Shown here: positions 33,423 to 43,618 of the stretch, in pieces | How the letters are laid out: each line of letters begins with the position of its first letter | How positions within the stretch are numbered: position 1 is the stretch's first letter | NCBI GenBank assembly: GCA_050633665.1 | Contig: JBOEGY010000005.1 | Location: 62,001 to 126,000, forward strand | DNA length: 64,000 nt | From: JAUIAI01 sp050633665 | GTDB taxonomy: Bacteria > Pseudomonadota > Gammaproteobacteria > Burkholderiales > Burkholderiaceae_E | Direction: 5' to 3' | Notes under the pieces: model-generated | What the model was told of the DNA's origin: nothing | Databases searched by the model: none | What the model saw: the letters and a program-made list of their open reading frames with translations, nothing else | Translations under genes and position numbers: made by a program

Positions 33423-35027
33423 ATGACAGATCCCGTGACTCGTCCCGCCAGCCGCCCGGCGACTCCCGGGCGCCGTCAGGTCATCAATCAGGTGCTGGCG
33501 CTGCCCGTGCTTGCTGCATTGAGTGGCGCAGCCCGGTCAGGCAGCGCGGATACCGGCAGCAAAGATCCGTTTACGCTGGGGGTTGCGTCAGGCTATCCGC
33601 ACAGCGATGGGATGGTCTTATGGACCCGGCTTGCGCCGATTCCGGATGCGCCTGGAGGTGGCATGCCCGGCTCGCCGGTTCAGGTGACGTACGCGGTCGC
33701 GACCGATCCGTCGATGAGCACGCTAGTCGTTCAGGGGAAATCCTGGGCGTCGGCGGATTGGGCTCATTCGGTTCATGTCGAAGTACGTGGCCTGGAACCG
33801 GACCGATGGTATTGGTATCAGTTTTCTGTCGCGGGCTGGGTCAGCCCGATTGGACGCACCCGGACGACACCGCTGGCCAGCGCGCCGTCAGCCGAACAGC
33901 AACTGCGTATGGCGGTGGTTTGCTGCCAGAATTTTGAGCTTGGCTATTTCACCGCGTATCAGCAAGTGCTTGCGGATCAACCAGATCTTGTTGTCCATGT
34001 CGGCGACTACATCTATGAAGGCTCCGGCGACAAAAGCGCGGTCCGGACAATCGCCGAGCCAGTGCCGGTTACCCTTGACGACTATCGGTGTCGTCACGCA
34101 CGCTATAAACAAGATGTTGATCTGCAACAGGCGCATGCCTGCTGTCCCTGGCTGCTCACCTGGGATGATCATGAAGTAGAAAACGACTACGCGGCTGACC
34201 GGTCGCAGGGCGCAGACCCGCGTGAATGGTTTTTAATGCGCAGGGCCGCAGCTTACAAGGCGTACTACGAGCACATGCCCCTACCGCGCCGCATGGTGCC
34301 TTTGGGCCCGCATATGCGGTTGCATACCGAGTTCTGGTATGGCGGGCTGGCTCGCTTCTTTATGCTCGATACCCGTCAATATCGCAGCCCTGAAGCATGC
34401 GCCTGGCCCGCCAGAAAACATCGTCATGGTCTGGATCCGACGGCGTGCGAAGCTTTGTTCGACCCGGCCCATTCAATGCTCGGCCAGCGCCAGCGCGACT
34501 GGCTGTTAAGTCGGTTGCCAGCCGACCCCGTAATTCCCTGGACTATTCTCGGCCAACAAACCCTGTTTCAGCCAGCTTCGATTCAGATACGGGGCGAGCC
34601 ACGCATTTTTACCGATGGCTGGGACGGGTTTCCAGGTGAGCGGCAAACTCTGCTGGCGGCACTGGCCAATGCCCGGGTTCGCAATCCGGTGGTTTTTAGC
34701 GGGGACGTGCATGCGTTTTATGCCAACAATCTCAAGGCGGACGACGCCGAGCCCGGTTCTGCATTCGTCGCCACTGAATTTGCTTGCGGGGCGATTACCT
34801 CGCCGGTGCCCAGTGACCGTTTCGTCCGGCGGGTTCAGTCCGAACATGATGCGGTTGTGTTTACGCATACTGACCGCCGGGGCTATCTGCGGGTGAACTT
34901 GTCAATCCAAGACATGTCGGTTGAAATGGTCGGTATGAGTAGTGTCAGATCCCCTGCCGCAACGGCCGATGTCATTGCTGCGTTCAAAGTTCTCAACGGC
35001 AGCACCGAGCTTGTCCGCACTGCCTGA
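33423..35027 (+). CDS. phoD: Alkaline phosphatase D family protein, exported by Tat
   Basis: This 534-residue phosphatase/phosphodiesterase has an N-terminal twin-arginine signal ('PGRRQVINQVLALPVLAAL'). A fibronectin-like PhoD_N domain follows ('FTLGVASGYPHSDGMVLWTR'), then the metallophosphatase core with 'VVHVGDYIYEGSGD', 'LLTWDDHEVENDYA' and 'PVVFSGDVHAFYANN'. These supply the metal ligands of the PhoD fold. The protein should act in the periplasm, releasing phosphate from esters. It follows the selenoprotein by 75 bases; no Pho box was identified. Confidence 0.93.
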   Translation: MTDPVTRPASRPATPGRRQVINQVLALPVLAALSGAARSGSADTGSKDPFTLGVASGYPHSDGMVLWTRLAPIPDAPGGGMPGSPVQVTYAVATDPSMSTLVVQGKSWASADWAHSVHVEVRGLEPDRWYWYQFSVAGWVSPIGRTRTTPLASAPSAEQQLRMAVVCCQNFELGYFTAYQQVLADQPDLVVHVGDYIYEGSGDKSAVRTIAEPVPVTLDDYRCRHARYKQDVDLQQAHACCPWLLTWDDHEVENDYAADRSQGADPREWFLMRRAAAYKAYYEHMPLPRRMVPLGPHMRLHTEFWYGGLARFFMLDTRQYRSPEACAWPARKHRHGLDPTACEALFDPAHSMLGQRQRDWLLSRLPADPVIPWTILGQQTLFQPASIQIRGEPRIFTDGWDGFPGERQTLLAALANARVRNPVVFSGDVHAFYANNLKADDAEPGSAFVATEFACGAITSPVPSDRFVRRVQSEHDAVVFTHTDRRGYLRVNLSIQDMSVEMVGMSSVRSPAATADVIAAFKVLNGSTELVRTA

Positions 35028-35042
35028 CGAGCATTGCGGCGA

Positions 35043-36080
35043 TTAAGCGTCTGGAGTCTCGCGGCCCGGGTCCAACGCTTCTGAGGTCAGATCCAGGCTC
35101 CAATTCTGGCCGACAAGCTGCTTGCCGAAGCTGTCATGAGGCGTCTCGTCCACCAGCACGAATCCGGCGTCTTGATAGATTCTGCGAGCCGCAACCAGAA
35201 TATCATTGGTCCAGAGAGAAAGTGTCTTATAGCCATTGAGGCGTGCGAAGCGAATACACTTGGCAACCAGTTGCCGGCCAACGCCCAGACCGCGGGCCGA
35301 CGGGTCTACTATGAGTAAACGAAGCTTGGCGATTTGTTTTGACTCACGGACCAGGAATACCGAGCCTATGTTGATACCGTTTTTCTCGGCTATCCAGCAT
35401 CGCTCATGGTCGGGCTGATGGTTCTTGAGAAAATCGATCGCAATCTCGCCGACCATTACCTCGAAACTCTGATCCCATCCGTATTCCTGCGCATACAGAA
35501 CTGCGTGTCGCTGAATGACCCAGCCGATGTCTCCCGGTTGGTGGGTTCGGATCGAATAAGCGGCTGCCGAAGACTTCTCCTGCTCCAGAATGGCTTCGAT
35601 GGATTGCATCGCGTCAATGAGTTCGCATTGATCCCGCAGTGATATGTTGCTGAGCATTCGCTGGATATGCAGTTCTGATTGCTTGACGTTCGCTGCTGAA
35701 TTCTCCTGACCTTTACAGGTGAGGGTCAGCGCCAATTCGCGGCGATCGCTGTTTGACGGCTCACGGACAATAAACCCGCTTTTTTCCAGTTGGCTGAGCG
35801 TGCGACTGAGAAAACTGGTGTCAAGCGACAACGAGTGGGCAATCTGGGCTGCGGTGATGCCCGGCTGCCGGGATACCTCGAAGACGATCCGGGCCTCGGT
35901 TAACGTGAACGGGCTGTTCAACAGCTTTTCGTTGAGGAAGTTGAGCCGGCGGGTGTAATACCTTGAGAATCGCCGTACTGCCTCAACGACTTCCTGTTGT
36001 TTGAACGTTTGGGATGGCAACCAGGGTCTCGGAGGAGTGAGCCAGGGGGCATCATCAAACTTTTGGTGGATGTTGTCCAC
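35043..36080 (-). CDS. MarR-type regulator fused to a GNAT acetyltransferase
   Basis: This 345-residue protein has a MarR winged helix in the N-terminal half ('LTEARIVFEVSRQPGITAAQ', 'LSRTLSQLEKSGFIVREPS'). A GNAT N-acetyltransferase fills the C-terminal half, with the acetyl-CoA loop 'RGLGVGRQLVAKCIRFAR' and 'AARRIYQDAGFVLV'. Fusions of this type are known in proteobacteria; target promoter and acetylated substrate are unknown. It is divergent from the BCCT gene, which it may control. A small inverted repeat GTGGA-TGTTG-TCCAC lies at its own 5' end near 36062-36076. Confidence 0.9.
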   Translation of the reverse strand: MDNIHQKFDDAPWLTPPRPWLPSQTFKQQEVVEAVRRFSRYYTRRLNFLNEKLLNSPFTLTEARIVFEVSRQPGITAAQIAHSLSLDTSFLSRTLSQLEKSGFIVREPSNSDRRELALTLTCKGQENSAANVKQSELHIQRMLSNISLRDQCELIDAMQSIEAILEQEKSSAAAYSIRTHQPGDIGWVIQRHAVLYAQEYGWDQSFEVMVGEIAIDFLKNHQPDHERCWIAEKNGINIGSVFLVRESKQIAKLRLLIVDPSARGLGVGRQLVAKCIRFARLNGYKTLSLWTNDILVAARRIYQDAGFVLVDETPHDSFGKQLVGQNWSLDLTSEALDPGRETPDA

Positions 36081-36220
36081 TAATCGTTCGGGCGATCAAG
36101 GATTTCAATCCAGTTCGATGAGTAATTAGCTTTTTTCTAGTCCGTGTACGATTATGGGCGCAGTTGAGTTCAGGCGGCCCTGTTCTGCGAAAAATTCTCA
36201 TGCCGCCGGGGAGAAATAAT

Positions 36221-37840
36221 ATGAGTGTCAGTTCAGACACCAATCCGCCCACCCAATCCGAAACGGATTACGAGGTAGGGCAGGACAACATCACACCTTT
36301 TGGGTTGGACATTCACAACCCGGTTTTTCTGATTTCCGGTCTCGCGATCGTGGCGTTTGTCTTCTGTACGCTGATGTTTCAGGCTGAAGCCAGCGAGTTT
36401 TTCAAGTGGCTGCGACCCGCTATTACCGAGACATTCGACTGGTTTTTTCTGAGCGCCGCGAATGTATTCGTCGTGTTTTGCGCGATTTTGCTCATCACAC
36501 CGCTGGGCAAAATCCGACTGGGTGGCGATGATGCCAAACCGGATTATTCCTATGTTGGCTGGTTTGCGATGCTGTTTGCTGCCGGTATGGGTATCGGTCT
36601 CATGTTCTTCGGCGTCTCTGAGCCGATGTCGCATTTCGGTTCGTCACTAGGCGGCGTTGCCGGTGAAGCCGGCGCACGCACTGACTGGGCACCTCTTGGT
36701 GCAGCGGCCGGCGATGTTGACGCGGCGCGTCAACTGGGTATGGCGGCCACTATTTTTCACTGGGCTATTCACCCCTGGGCGATCTATGCGGTCGTCGCGC
36801 TGGCATTGGCCTTCTTTACGTTTAATCGTGGTTTGCCACTGACGTTGCGCTCGGCGTTCTACCCGATTCTGGGTGAGCGCGTATGGGGCTGGTGGGGACA
36901 CCTGATTGACACGGTTGCCGTGTTTGCAACGCTGTTCGGACTGGCGACTTCGCTTGGTTTTGGTACCGAGCAAGCATTGGCGGGACTGAATTTCCTGTTT
37001 GGCTGGAGCAAAGGCAACGGCGCCAAAGTCTTGTTGATCGCGATTATCACCGGACTGGCGACTTTGTCGGTAATTCGTGGTCTGGACGGGGGGGTGAAAA
37101 TCCTGTCTGAGATCAATATCGCGCTGGCTGGCTTGTTGCTGCTTTTTGTCATTGGCGTCGGGCCAACCGCGACAATCTTCAGCACGATTGCCGAGGGTGG
37201 AGTGGCCTATGCCAAAGAGATTCTGCCGCTGTCGATGCCGTTTGGCCGCGAAGATGCAAACTTCTCTCAGGGCTGGACTGCGTTTTACTGGGCCTGGTGG
37301 ATGTCCTGGTCGCCGTTTGTGGGCATGTTTATCGCTCGCGTTTCGCGCGGTCGTACCGTTCGTGAGTTCGTCTTTTGTGTGATCGTGATCCCGATGCTGG
37401 TTTGCGTGGTCTGGATGGGGGCGTTTGGCGGTACTGCTATTGCGCAACTCGCGGCTGATGCTGCAGCACCGATCAAGGATGCCGCGGTTGAGTTGCAGTT
37501 GTTTGAAATGCTCAAACCGCTGCCGTTCGCGCAAGTCACTTCGCTAATCGGTATTGTGCTTGTCCTGGTGTTTTTTGTGACCTCTTCGGACTCCGGGTCG
37601 CTGGTAATCGACACCATTACAGCCGGTGGCAAGACCGACGCGCCCGTTGCCCAGCGGGTTTTCTGGTGTGTGTTTGAAGGATTGGTCGCGGCGACATTGT
37701 TGCTGGTCGGCGGAGCCCAGGCGCTGACGGCGTTGCAGGCAATGGCAGTGTCAACCGGCTTCCCGTTTGCCATCGTCTTGCTTGTGATGTGCGTCAGTTT
37801 GTTCATTGGCCTGCGCCAATGGCAGAAAGAGCACCGTTAA
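36221..37840 (+). CDS. BCCT-family betaine/carnitine/choline transporter
   Basis: This 539-residue protein has 12 membrane helices. The start at 36221 is preferred because GGGGAGAAATAAT precedes it; an in-frame ATG 57 bases upstream lacks an SD sequence. Family hallmarks are 'AAGMGIGLMFFGVSEPMSHF' in helix 3 and 'WAWWMSWSPFVGMFIARVSR' in helix 8, with the Trp-rich box for quaternary ammonium groups. Substrates such as glycine betaine or choline are expected from the family. The neighbouring gcv genes make a glycine or betaine-derived compound plausible. Confidence 0.93.
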   Translation: MSVSSDTNPPTQSETDYEVGQDNITPFGLDIHNPVFLISGLAIVAFVFCTLMFQAEASEFFKWLRPAITETFDWFFLSAANVFVVFCAILLITPLGKIRLGGDDAKPDYSYVGWFAMLFAAGMGIGLMFFGVSEPMSHFGSSLGGVAGEAGARTDWAPLGAAAGDVDAARQLGMAATIFHWAIHPWAIYAVVALALAFFTFNRGLPLTLRSAFYPILGERVWGWWGHLIDTVAVFATLFGLATSLGFGTEQALAGLNFLFGWSKGNGAKVLLIAIITGLATLSVIRGLDGGVKILSEINIALAGLLLLFVIGVGPTATIFSTIAEGGVAYAKEILPLSMPFGREDANFSQGWTAFYWAWWMSWSPFVGMFIARVSRGRTVREFVFCVIVIPMLVCVVWMGAFGGTAIAQLAADAAAPIKDAAVELQLFEMLKPLPFAQVTSLIGIVLVLVFFVTSSDSGSLVIDTITAGGKTDAPVAQRVFWCVFEGLVAATLLLVGGAQALTALQAMAVSTGFPFAIVLLVMCVSLFIGLRQWQKEHR

Positions 37841-37855
37841 ACGGTGTCCGGGTTG

Positions 37856-38992
37856 CTAGCGTTTGTAGCGTTTCTCTACAAACGGCAACCCGGTTATTGC
37901 TACGGCGGGGGTCTTGGTTCTGACCTTTGCCCGTAGCGCTACCGGGTTCTCCTGATCGAGCACTTGTTGATCCAGATAAGCCAGCATAATCGGTCGATTA
38001 AGGCTTGGCGAAACCGTCCCACTCGTGACCTCGCCGACTTGTTCGCCGCGATGATCAATAATCACAGTGCCGGCCCTGATGGGAATTGCCTCGCTGGAAC
38101 TCAAGCCGGTTAGTCGTCGACGCACGCCGGCGATTGATTGCTCGGCAATTTTTTTTGTTCCTGGAAATCCTCCCGCCTTGTCGCCGCCGATTCTGCGTGA
38201 GCGGGCAATCGCGAATGTCAGCCCCGCTTCCTGGGGCGTCGTGTTCGATGTGATGTCATGGCCGTGTAAGGGTAAGCCTGCTTCAAGACGCAGGCTGTCG
38301 CGGGCGCCCAGGCCAACCGGTTTGACACTGGGGTGACGTAATAACTGCCGTACGACCCGTTCGGCGGCCATCGTCGGTACCGAGATTTCGAAACCATCTT
38401 CTCCGGTGTACCCGGCGCGTGCCGTAAAACAATAGGCGTCTTCGAGGTTCAGAAACCCGGTTCGCATGAATCTCAGACTTTCGGAGTGTTGGTCAAACAT
38501 GCTCAGAACGTCAGCCGCTCTGGGGCCTTGAAGGGCGATCAGGGCAGCATCAATCCATTCGAAAATCAGATCGGGGCAGCGTTCAGTCAACAGTGCATAG
38601 TCGGCCTCACGATTGCCGGCATTAACAACCATCACGACACAGTCTTCGAGGTTGGCCAGCATCAAATCGTCTTCGATGCCGCCTTGTTCGTTCAGTAGCA
38701 GTGTGTAACGTTGCAGCCCTTTCGGCCAGCCCTGAAAGTCGACTGGCAATGCCGCCTCCAGTTGGCGATGCAAAGTGGACTCTTTGTTGTCGCGCGCGGT
38801 GACTCTGAGTTGCCCCATGTGACTCACATCAAATAGACCGGCGTGAGTTCGCACATGCAAATGCTCCGCCTTTAACCCGTCGGGATATTGCACGGGCATC
38901 TGCCAGCCGGAAAAGTCAATCATTTTTGCACCGAGCTCCTGATGCAACGCGTCCAGGGGCAGGCGGCGGCTTGGCGTCTCTGAGGGACTCAT
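37856..38992 (-). CDS. gcvT: Glycine cleavage system T protein (aminomethyltransferase)
   Basis: This 378-residue enzyme transfers the methylene group from the H-protein aminomethyl-lipoate to tetrahydrofolate, releasing ammonia. It begins 'LPLDALHQELGAKMIDFSGW', and the folate site 'GLFDVSHMGQLRV' with the catalytic Asp region 'LEAGLPLHGHDI' is intact. Length equals the family norm (about 365). It is third in the gcvH-gcvP-gcvT operon, 12 bases after gcvP. It lies tail to tail with the BCCT gene. Confidence 0.96.
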   Translation of the reverse strand: MSPSETPSRRLPLDALHQELGAKMIDFSGWQMPVQYPDGLKAEHLHVRTHAGLFDVSHMGQLRVTARDNKESTLHRQLEAALPVDFQGWPKGLQRYTLLLNEQGGIEDDLMLANLEDCVVMVVNAGNREADYALLTERCPDLIFEWIDAALIALQGPRAADVLSMFDQHSESLRFMRTGFLNLEDAYCFTARAGYTGEDGFEISVPTMAAERVVRQLLRHPSVKPVGLGARDSLRLEAGLPLHGHDITSNTTPQEAGLTFAIARSRRIGGDKAGGFPGTKKIAEQSIAGVRRRLTGLSSSEAIPIRAGTVIIDHRGEQVGEVTSGTVSPSLNRPIMLAYLDQQVLDQENPVALRAKVRTKTPAVAITGLPFVEKRYKR

Positions 38993-39004
38993 GGGCAGCT
39001 CTTG

Positions 39005-41869
39005 TCAGTTGGAGTAATCGGAAACAGGCGGGCAGGTGCAGATCAGATGTCGATCGCCGGCAACATTGTCAATTCGTTTGACGCTGGGCCAGAATTTCGC
39101 TTCCTGTAGCCAGGGCAGAGGGAACACCGCTTGCTCACGAGTGTAGGGATGAGTCCAGTCGCCGGCAATTTCGACGGCGGTATGGGGCGCGTTTTTCAGT
39201 GGATTGTCGGTCCGGTCAAATTGACCTTGTTCGATGGCTGTCAGTTCACCATGAATGGCGATCATTGCATCGCAGAACCGGTTTAATTCATCCAGAGATT
39301 CCGATTCGGTCGGTTCGATCATCAAGGTATCGGTGACCGGGAACGACATGGTTGGCGCATGAAACCCGTAGTCCATCAGTCTCTTGGCGACATCTTCCGC
39401 CGTGACGCCAAATCGGGTTTTCAGGTCGCGCAGATCAATGATGCACTCGTGGGCGACGCGCTCCTGCGCGCCGCGGTAAAGCACCGGGAAATACGGGTGC
39501 AGGCGGTTGGCGACATAATTCGCACTGAGAATCGCCACTTCTGATGCCGCGCGAATGCCGTCGGCTCCCATCATGCGGATGTACATCCACGAGATGGTTG
39601 AGATCAGCGCGCTGCCGAATGGTGCTGCTGAAACCGTATGCGGCTCACCGGCTTGATCCGTAAACGGATGCGTCGGCAGATGCGCCGCCAGATGAGCCGC
39701 GACGGCGATCGGCCCCATGCCCGGGCCGCCGCCACCGTGCGGAATGCAAAATGTCTTGTGAAGATTCAGGTGACAGACATCGGCTCCGATGGTGCCCGGG
39801 CTGGTAAGCCCGGCCTGGGCATTCATGTTGGCACCGTCCATGTAGACCTGGCCGCCAGCGGCATGTACCTTCTCACAGACGGTCTTGATCGATGGTTCGA
39901 AAACGCCGTGAGTCGAGGGGTAGGTCACCATTAACGCGGCTAGTTTTTCCTGGTGCTCGGTGATCTTGTCATCGAGATCGGTCAAATCAATATTGCCGTG
40001 GTTGTCACAACGCACCACCACCACCCGCATACCCATCATGGAAGCCGAGGCCGGGTTAGTACCATGAGCGCTGGCCGGAATCAGGCAGACATCCCGGTGT
40101 TGCTGGCCCTGGTGATTCAGGTATTGGCGAATCGCCATGAGTCCTGCGTATTCTCCCTGGGCGCCCGAGTTCGGTTGAAACGAGACGGCTGAAAAACCGG
40201 TGATCGAGGCGAGCCAGCGGCCAAGCTGTTCGTGCATGCGGGCATAACCGGCTGCCTGTCCGGGGGGCGCAAACGGGTGAATCTGCGCGAATGCCGGCCA
40301 GCTGATCGGCGCCATCTCGCTGGCGGCATTAAGCTTCATCGTGCAGGAGCCGAGCGGAATCATTGAATGAACCAGCGAGATATCCTTGTTCTCGAGTCGC
40401 TTGGCATAACGCATGAACTCGGTTTCGCTGTGATAACGGTTAAATACCGGGTGGCCAAGGACGGCGGACTGGCGCTGCATTGGCTGCGGAATCGAGTCGC
40501 ACGCGGTCGAGATGATTTGCCAGGATTCTTGCAGTTCTGCCGGATTGCTCTGTCTGGCAGAAAACACTTCTATCAGATCAGAGATGTCCTGGATGGTTGT
40601 GGTCTCATCAAGGCTCACCCCAATCGAATGTTGATCCAGCGGGCGCAGATTAATCTTTTTCCGGCTGGCGCGTTCAATGACCTGGTCTCGCGCCAGTTCG
40701 CCTTTGGCCGGACAGTCAAAGACCAGGGTATCAAACCAGTGCTGATGACGGGCTGGTAGATCAGAGCCGATCTGGCTTAACAGCAGGGCGCCCATCGTGT
40801 TGACACGTTGCGCGATTCGGCGCAGTCCGGTCGGCCCGTGATAGATCGCATAGAAGCTGGCCATGTTTGCAAGCAGGGCTTGCGCCGTGCAGATATTGCT
40901 GGTCGCTTTGTCGCGCCGAATATGTTGTTCCCGGGTTTGCAAGGCCATGCGCAAAGCTGGTTTTCCGGAGACATCATTGGACACACCAATGACTCGTCCC
41001 GGTAGAAGCCGAACCAGTTTCTCGCTACACGCCATGAATGCGGCGTGCGGCCCGCCATAGCCCAGTGGTACGCCAAATCGCTGTGCGGACCCGACGGCAA
41101 TATCGGCACCCATTTCGCCCGGCGACTTGATCAGCATCAGCGCCAGCAAATCGGTTCCGATGCAGGTTTTGCCGCCAGCCGCCCGAATGCGGCTGATCAG
41201 GTCGGTGTAGTCGTGCAGCCTGCCTTCGGTATCCGGCGTTTGCAGGTAGGCGCCAAAATACTGGCCTGCATCTGCTTGCTCGGGCGCGATCACGTCGAGC
41301 TCAATGCCACTGTGGCGGGCACGGGTACGCATGACAGCCAGGACTTGCGGGTGGGTTTTTTCGCTGATCAGAAATCGGTTACTTTTGCTGCGCGAGGCTC
41401 GTCGACAAACTGAAATTGCTTCGGCGGCGGCGGTGGCTTCATCGAGCAGTGAGGCATTGGCCACCGGTAAGCCGGTCAGGTCGATCACCATTTGCTGGAA
41501 GTTAAGCAGCGCTTCCAGGCGACCCTGGGCGATCTCTGCCTGATATGGCGTATAAGCCGTGTACCAGCCGGGGTTTTCCAGAACATTACGAACAATCGGC
41601 TGGGGGGTGATCGTCCCGTAATAACCGCAGCCAATCATGGATCGCCAGCACTCGTTCTGGCCTGCTAGTTGTTGGAGTTCTCTTAAGGCTTCGGTTTCGC
41701 TGACGGCTTGCGGCAGGTCCAGCGACTGGTTCAGCCGTAGGTGTTCGGGGATAGTCTGTTCGACCAGGCTGGTCCGTGACGCCACGCCAAGCGCCTGCAG
41801 CATTAATGCTTCGTCCTCAGCGGCCGGGCCGATGTGCCGACGATGGAATTCAGGGTTGCTGCCGATCAT
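39005..41869 (-). CDS. gcvP: Glycine dehydrogenase (decarboxylating), P protein
   Basis: This 954-residue single-chain PLP enzyme decarboxylates glycine and loads the aminomethyl group on lipoyl-GcvH. The two ancestral halves are both present; the PLP Lys is in 'NLHKTFCIPHGGGGPG', and 'GSCTMKLNAASEM' and 'SAHGTNPASA' are conserved substrate-site segments. It matches the E. coli length (957). The start overlaps the gcvH stop by four bases (ATGA). Confidence 0.97.
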   Translation of the reverse strand: MIGSNPEFHRRHIGPAAEDEALMLQALGVASRTSLVEQTIPEHLRLNQSLDLPQAVSETEALRELQQLAGQNECWRSMIGCGYYGTITPQPIVRNVLENPGWYTAYTPYQAEIAQGRLEALLNFQQMVIDLTGLPVANASLLDEATAAAEAISVCRRASRSKSNRFLISEKTHPQVLAVMRTRARHSGIELDVIAPEQADAGQYFGAYLQTPDTEGRLHDYTDLISRIRAAGGKTCIGTDLLALMLIKSPGEMGADIAVGSAQRFGVPLGYGGPHAAFMACSEKLVRLLPGRVIGVSNDVSGKPALRMALQTREQHIRRDKATSNICTAQALLANMASFYAIYHGPTGLRRIAQRVNTMGALLLSQIGSDLPARHQHWFDTLVFDCPAKGELARDQVIERASRKKINLRPLDQHSIGVSLDETTTIQDISDLIEVFSARQSNPAELQESWQIISTACDSIPQPMQRQSAVLGHPVFNRYHSETEFMRYAKRLENKDISLVHSMIPLGSCTMKLNAASEMAPISWPAFAQIHPFAPPGQAAGYARMHEQLGRWLASITGFSAVSFQPNSGAQGEYAGLMAIRQYLNHQGQQHRDVCLIPASAHGTNPASASMMGMRVVVVRCDNHGNIDLTDLDDKITEHQEKLAALMVTYPSTHGVFEPSIKTVCEKVHAAGGQVYMDGANMNAQAGLTSPGTIGADVCHLNLHKTFCIPHGGGGPGMGPIAVAAHLAAHLPTHPFTDQAGEPHTVSAAPFGSALISTISWMYIRMMGADGIRAASEVAILSANYVANRLHPYFPVLYRGAQERVAHECIIDLRDLKTRFGVTAEDVAKRLMDYGFHAPTMSFPVTDTLMIEPTESESLDELNRFCDAMIAIHGELTAIEQGQFDRTDNPLKNAPHTAVEIAGDWTHPYTREQAVFPLPWLQEAKFWPSVKRIDNVAGDRHLICTCPPVSDYSN

Positions 41870-42273
41870 GCCAGTCCGGCGCTGTAGTCTTCTGCGCTAA
41901 GCAGCTTGTCCAGTTGGGTTGGATCGCTGGGCTGGATACGAATTAGCCAGCCTGTCTCAAACGGATCATTGTTAACCGCTTCAGGGGCGTCGGCCAGGCT
42001 CTGGTTGATGGCGATGATCTCGCCGGCAACCGGGCAGTAGACATCCGAGGCCGCCTTGGTTGATTCGACGACGCCAAACTGGTCACCCTGACTTAGTTGC
42101 TCACCCACATCGGGTAGTTCGACATAGACAAGTTCGCCCAATGCCTCTTGTGCATGGTGTGAAATACCGATGGTGCAAGAGCCATCAGCTTCCAGGCGAA
42201 GCCATTCATGGGACGGCGAGTACTTGCGGTCAGACGGGTTGGACGGTGCAGTTGAAACGTTTGAATCGGTCAC
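41866..42273 (-). CDS. gcvH: Glycine cleavage system H protein
   Basis: This 135-residue lipoyl carrier shuttles the aminomethyl group between P and T proteins. The lipoylated Lys is in 'GVVESTKAASDVYCPV'. The start is GTG at 42273 with GGAG seven bases upstream. It is the first gene of the operon, directly behind the tandem glycine riboswitch. Confidence 0.96.
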   Translation of the reverse strand: MTDSNVSTAPSNPSDRKYSPSHEWLRLEADGSCTIGISHHAQEALGELVYVELPDVGEQLSQGDQFGVVESTKAASDVYCPVAGEIIAINQSLADAPEAVNNDPFETGWLIRIQPSDPTQLDKLLSAEDYSAGLA

Positions 42274-42299
42274 GGGTGAGCTCCATACGAAATGATGTC

Positions 42300-42482
42300 G
42301 GAGCCCCCTCTGTCCTTGGTGCCTGAGAGATTAAGCGGCTAGGCTTGCAACCTTCGGCGAGCCGTGAGCGGTTGCAGAACCGGGCCGGCTACTCTCCAGA
42401 GAGCTTGTCTGATGCAGTCCTTTTGCCTGAGAGTTTGTTGGGGCAATTCCCCTTCGGCGCCGGTTCAACCGGTCTCTCCCGC
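42300..42482 (-). promoter_or_regulatory. Tandem glycine riboswitch
   Basis: Two glycine aptamers lie on the minus strand in the gcvH leader. Aptamer 1 (about 42482-42412) has GGGAGAG, the core CGCCGAAGGGG and ACTCTCAGGCAAAAGGAC. Aptamer 2 (about 42402-42305) has CTCTGGAGAG, GCCGAAGG and ATCTCTCAGGCACCAAGGAC followed by AGAGGGG. These are the conserved positions of the gcvT-motif RNA. In gcv operons it turns expression on when glycine is abundant. The second aptamer ends about 30 bases before gcvH. Confidence 0.93.
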
Positions 42483-42540
42483 ACCAGATATAAAAGCTGA
42501 CCTGAATGTGCCAACTTGCCCGGCTTCTGTCAACTCGCCG

Positions 42541-43431
42541 CTACTGGCGCTCGGTTGTGATCAGCACAATGCCGGCACAGGCAAGCCCAAATGCGGCGGC
42601 ATGCGTCCATTGCAGGGTTTCGCCCAGGAAGCCGACGCCAATCGCGGTGGCCGCCAATGGCATGGCGATTGTAAACACGCCGCTGCGACTGGCCGGAACC
42701 GAGCGCAGGCCGCTTAGCCAGAGCCAGGTTGACCACTGGCTGGCGGCTAACGCATATAAGACCAGCAGCAGCCAGCCGGAAGCGTCAATTGCGGCAAAAT
42801 CAAAGTCAAGCGCATACCAGAGACCGAACGGCGTCATCAGGACAAGCCCGCACAGGTTGATCAGGGCCGAAATGCGCCGGGCAGACAACGAGCTGGTCAG
42901 TCTTTTGCCCAATATGACGTACATCGATTCACAAAATACACTGGCAAACACCAGTAGGTTGCCCAGCCAGGAGAGGCTCGCCGAACCACCGGAATGGGCC
43001 TGCGGAGCGCCGATGCTCAAGAGCAGGACGCCGACAACTGCCATGGCGATTGCCAGCCATACCCGGGCGCTCAGATGTTCCCGGAGCAATAACCAGGAGA
43101 GCAGGGCGACCACGGCCGGCATCGAGCTCAGAATAACGCCTGACGCCGTCGCCGAGGTCATGGAGACGCCGTAAAGCATGCAAATCGAGAACAGGAAATT
43201 CCCGAAGAACGATTGCAGGAACAACTGGGTGATCACCGGGCGTGATAAAACCTGGTCTGTCGGGCCGCGCCTGAGCCAGGGGGCCATGGCCAGCGCGCCG
43301 ATTCCAAACCGGAGCCAGGCGATCAATAGCACCGGCATCATGGCGGTCAGCGGCTTGGACAAGGCCACATAACTGCCAACTACCGCCATGCCGCTGAGCA
43401 GGAGCAAATAGCCGGTGTAGCGACTACTCAA
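42541..43431 (-). CDS. EamA/DMT-superfamily transporter
   Basis: This 296-residue protein has ten helices in two EamA repeats ('LIAWLRFGIGALAMAPWL', 'SVFCESMYVILGKRL'). Such proteins export small metabolites. The start is TTG 43431 with AGGTG upstream. It lies just upstream of the glycine riboswitch on the same strand, so the gcv promoter must sit in the short 3' gap or in this gene, or the two may share transcripts. Glycine or another amino acid as substrate is possible but unproven. Confidence 0.87.
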   Translation of the reverse strand: MSSRYTGYLLLLSGMAVVGSYVALSKPLTAMMPVLLIAWLRFGIGALAMAPWLRRGPTDQVLSRPVITQLFLQSFFGNFLFSICMLYGVSMTSATASGVILSSMPAVVALLSWLLLREHLSARVWLAIAMAVVGVLLLSIGAPQAHSGGSASLSWLGNLLVFASVFCESMYVILGKRLTSSLSARRISALINLCGLVLMTPFGLWYALDFDFAAIDASGWLLLVLYALAASQWSTWLWLSGLRSVPASRSGVFTIAMPLAATAIGVGFLGETLQWTHAAAFGLACAGIVLITTERQ

Positions 43432-43618
43432 CAGGATTCACCTTTATAATCAAGCCTCTGAGGCAGCAAATCACAGAGGCAACAGCCAACATCGGTGGGG
43501 CGACAGGCACGCAGGTCAAAAGTCTTTTGCCGTCGCCGCGGTTTCGCGCTAACTGATTAGCAGTCAAGCTTTGGCCTGTTTATTCAAGTGAACGGGTATC
43601 AACAAAAGGTAATGTGAA

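Noticed and set aside
36647..37534. Long minus-strand open frame inside the BCCT gene
   Set aside because: Composition (Arg, Gln, His rich, no domain) is that of an antisense shadow; the plus-strand BCCT frame is clearly the coding one.
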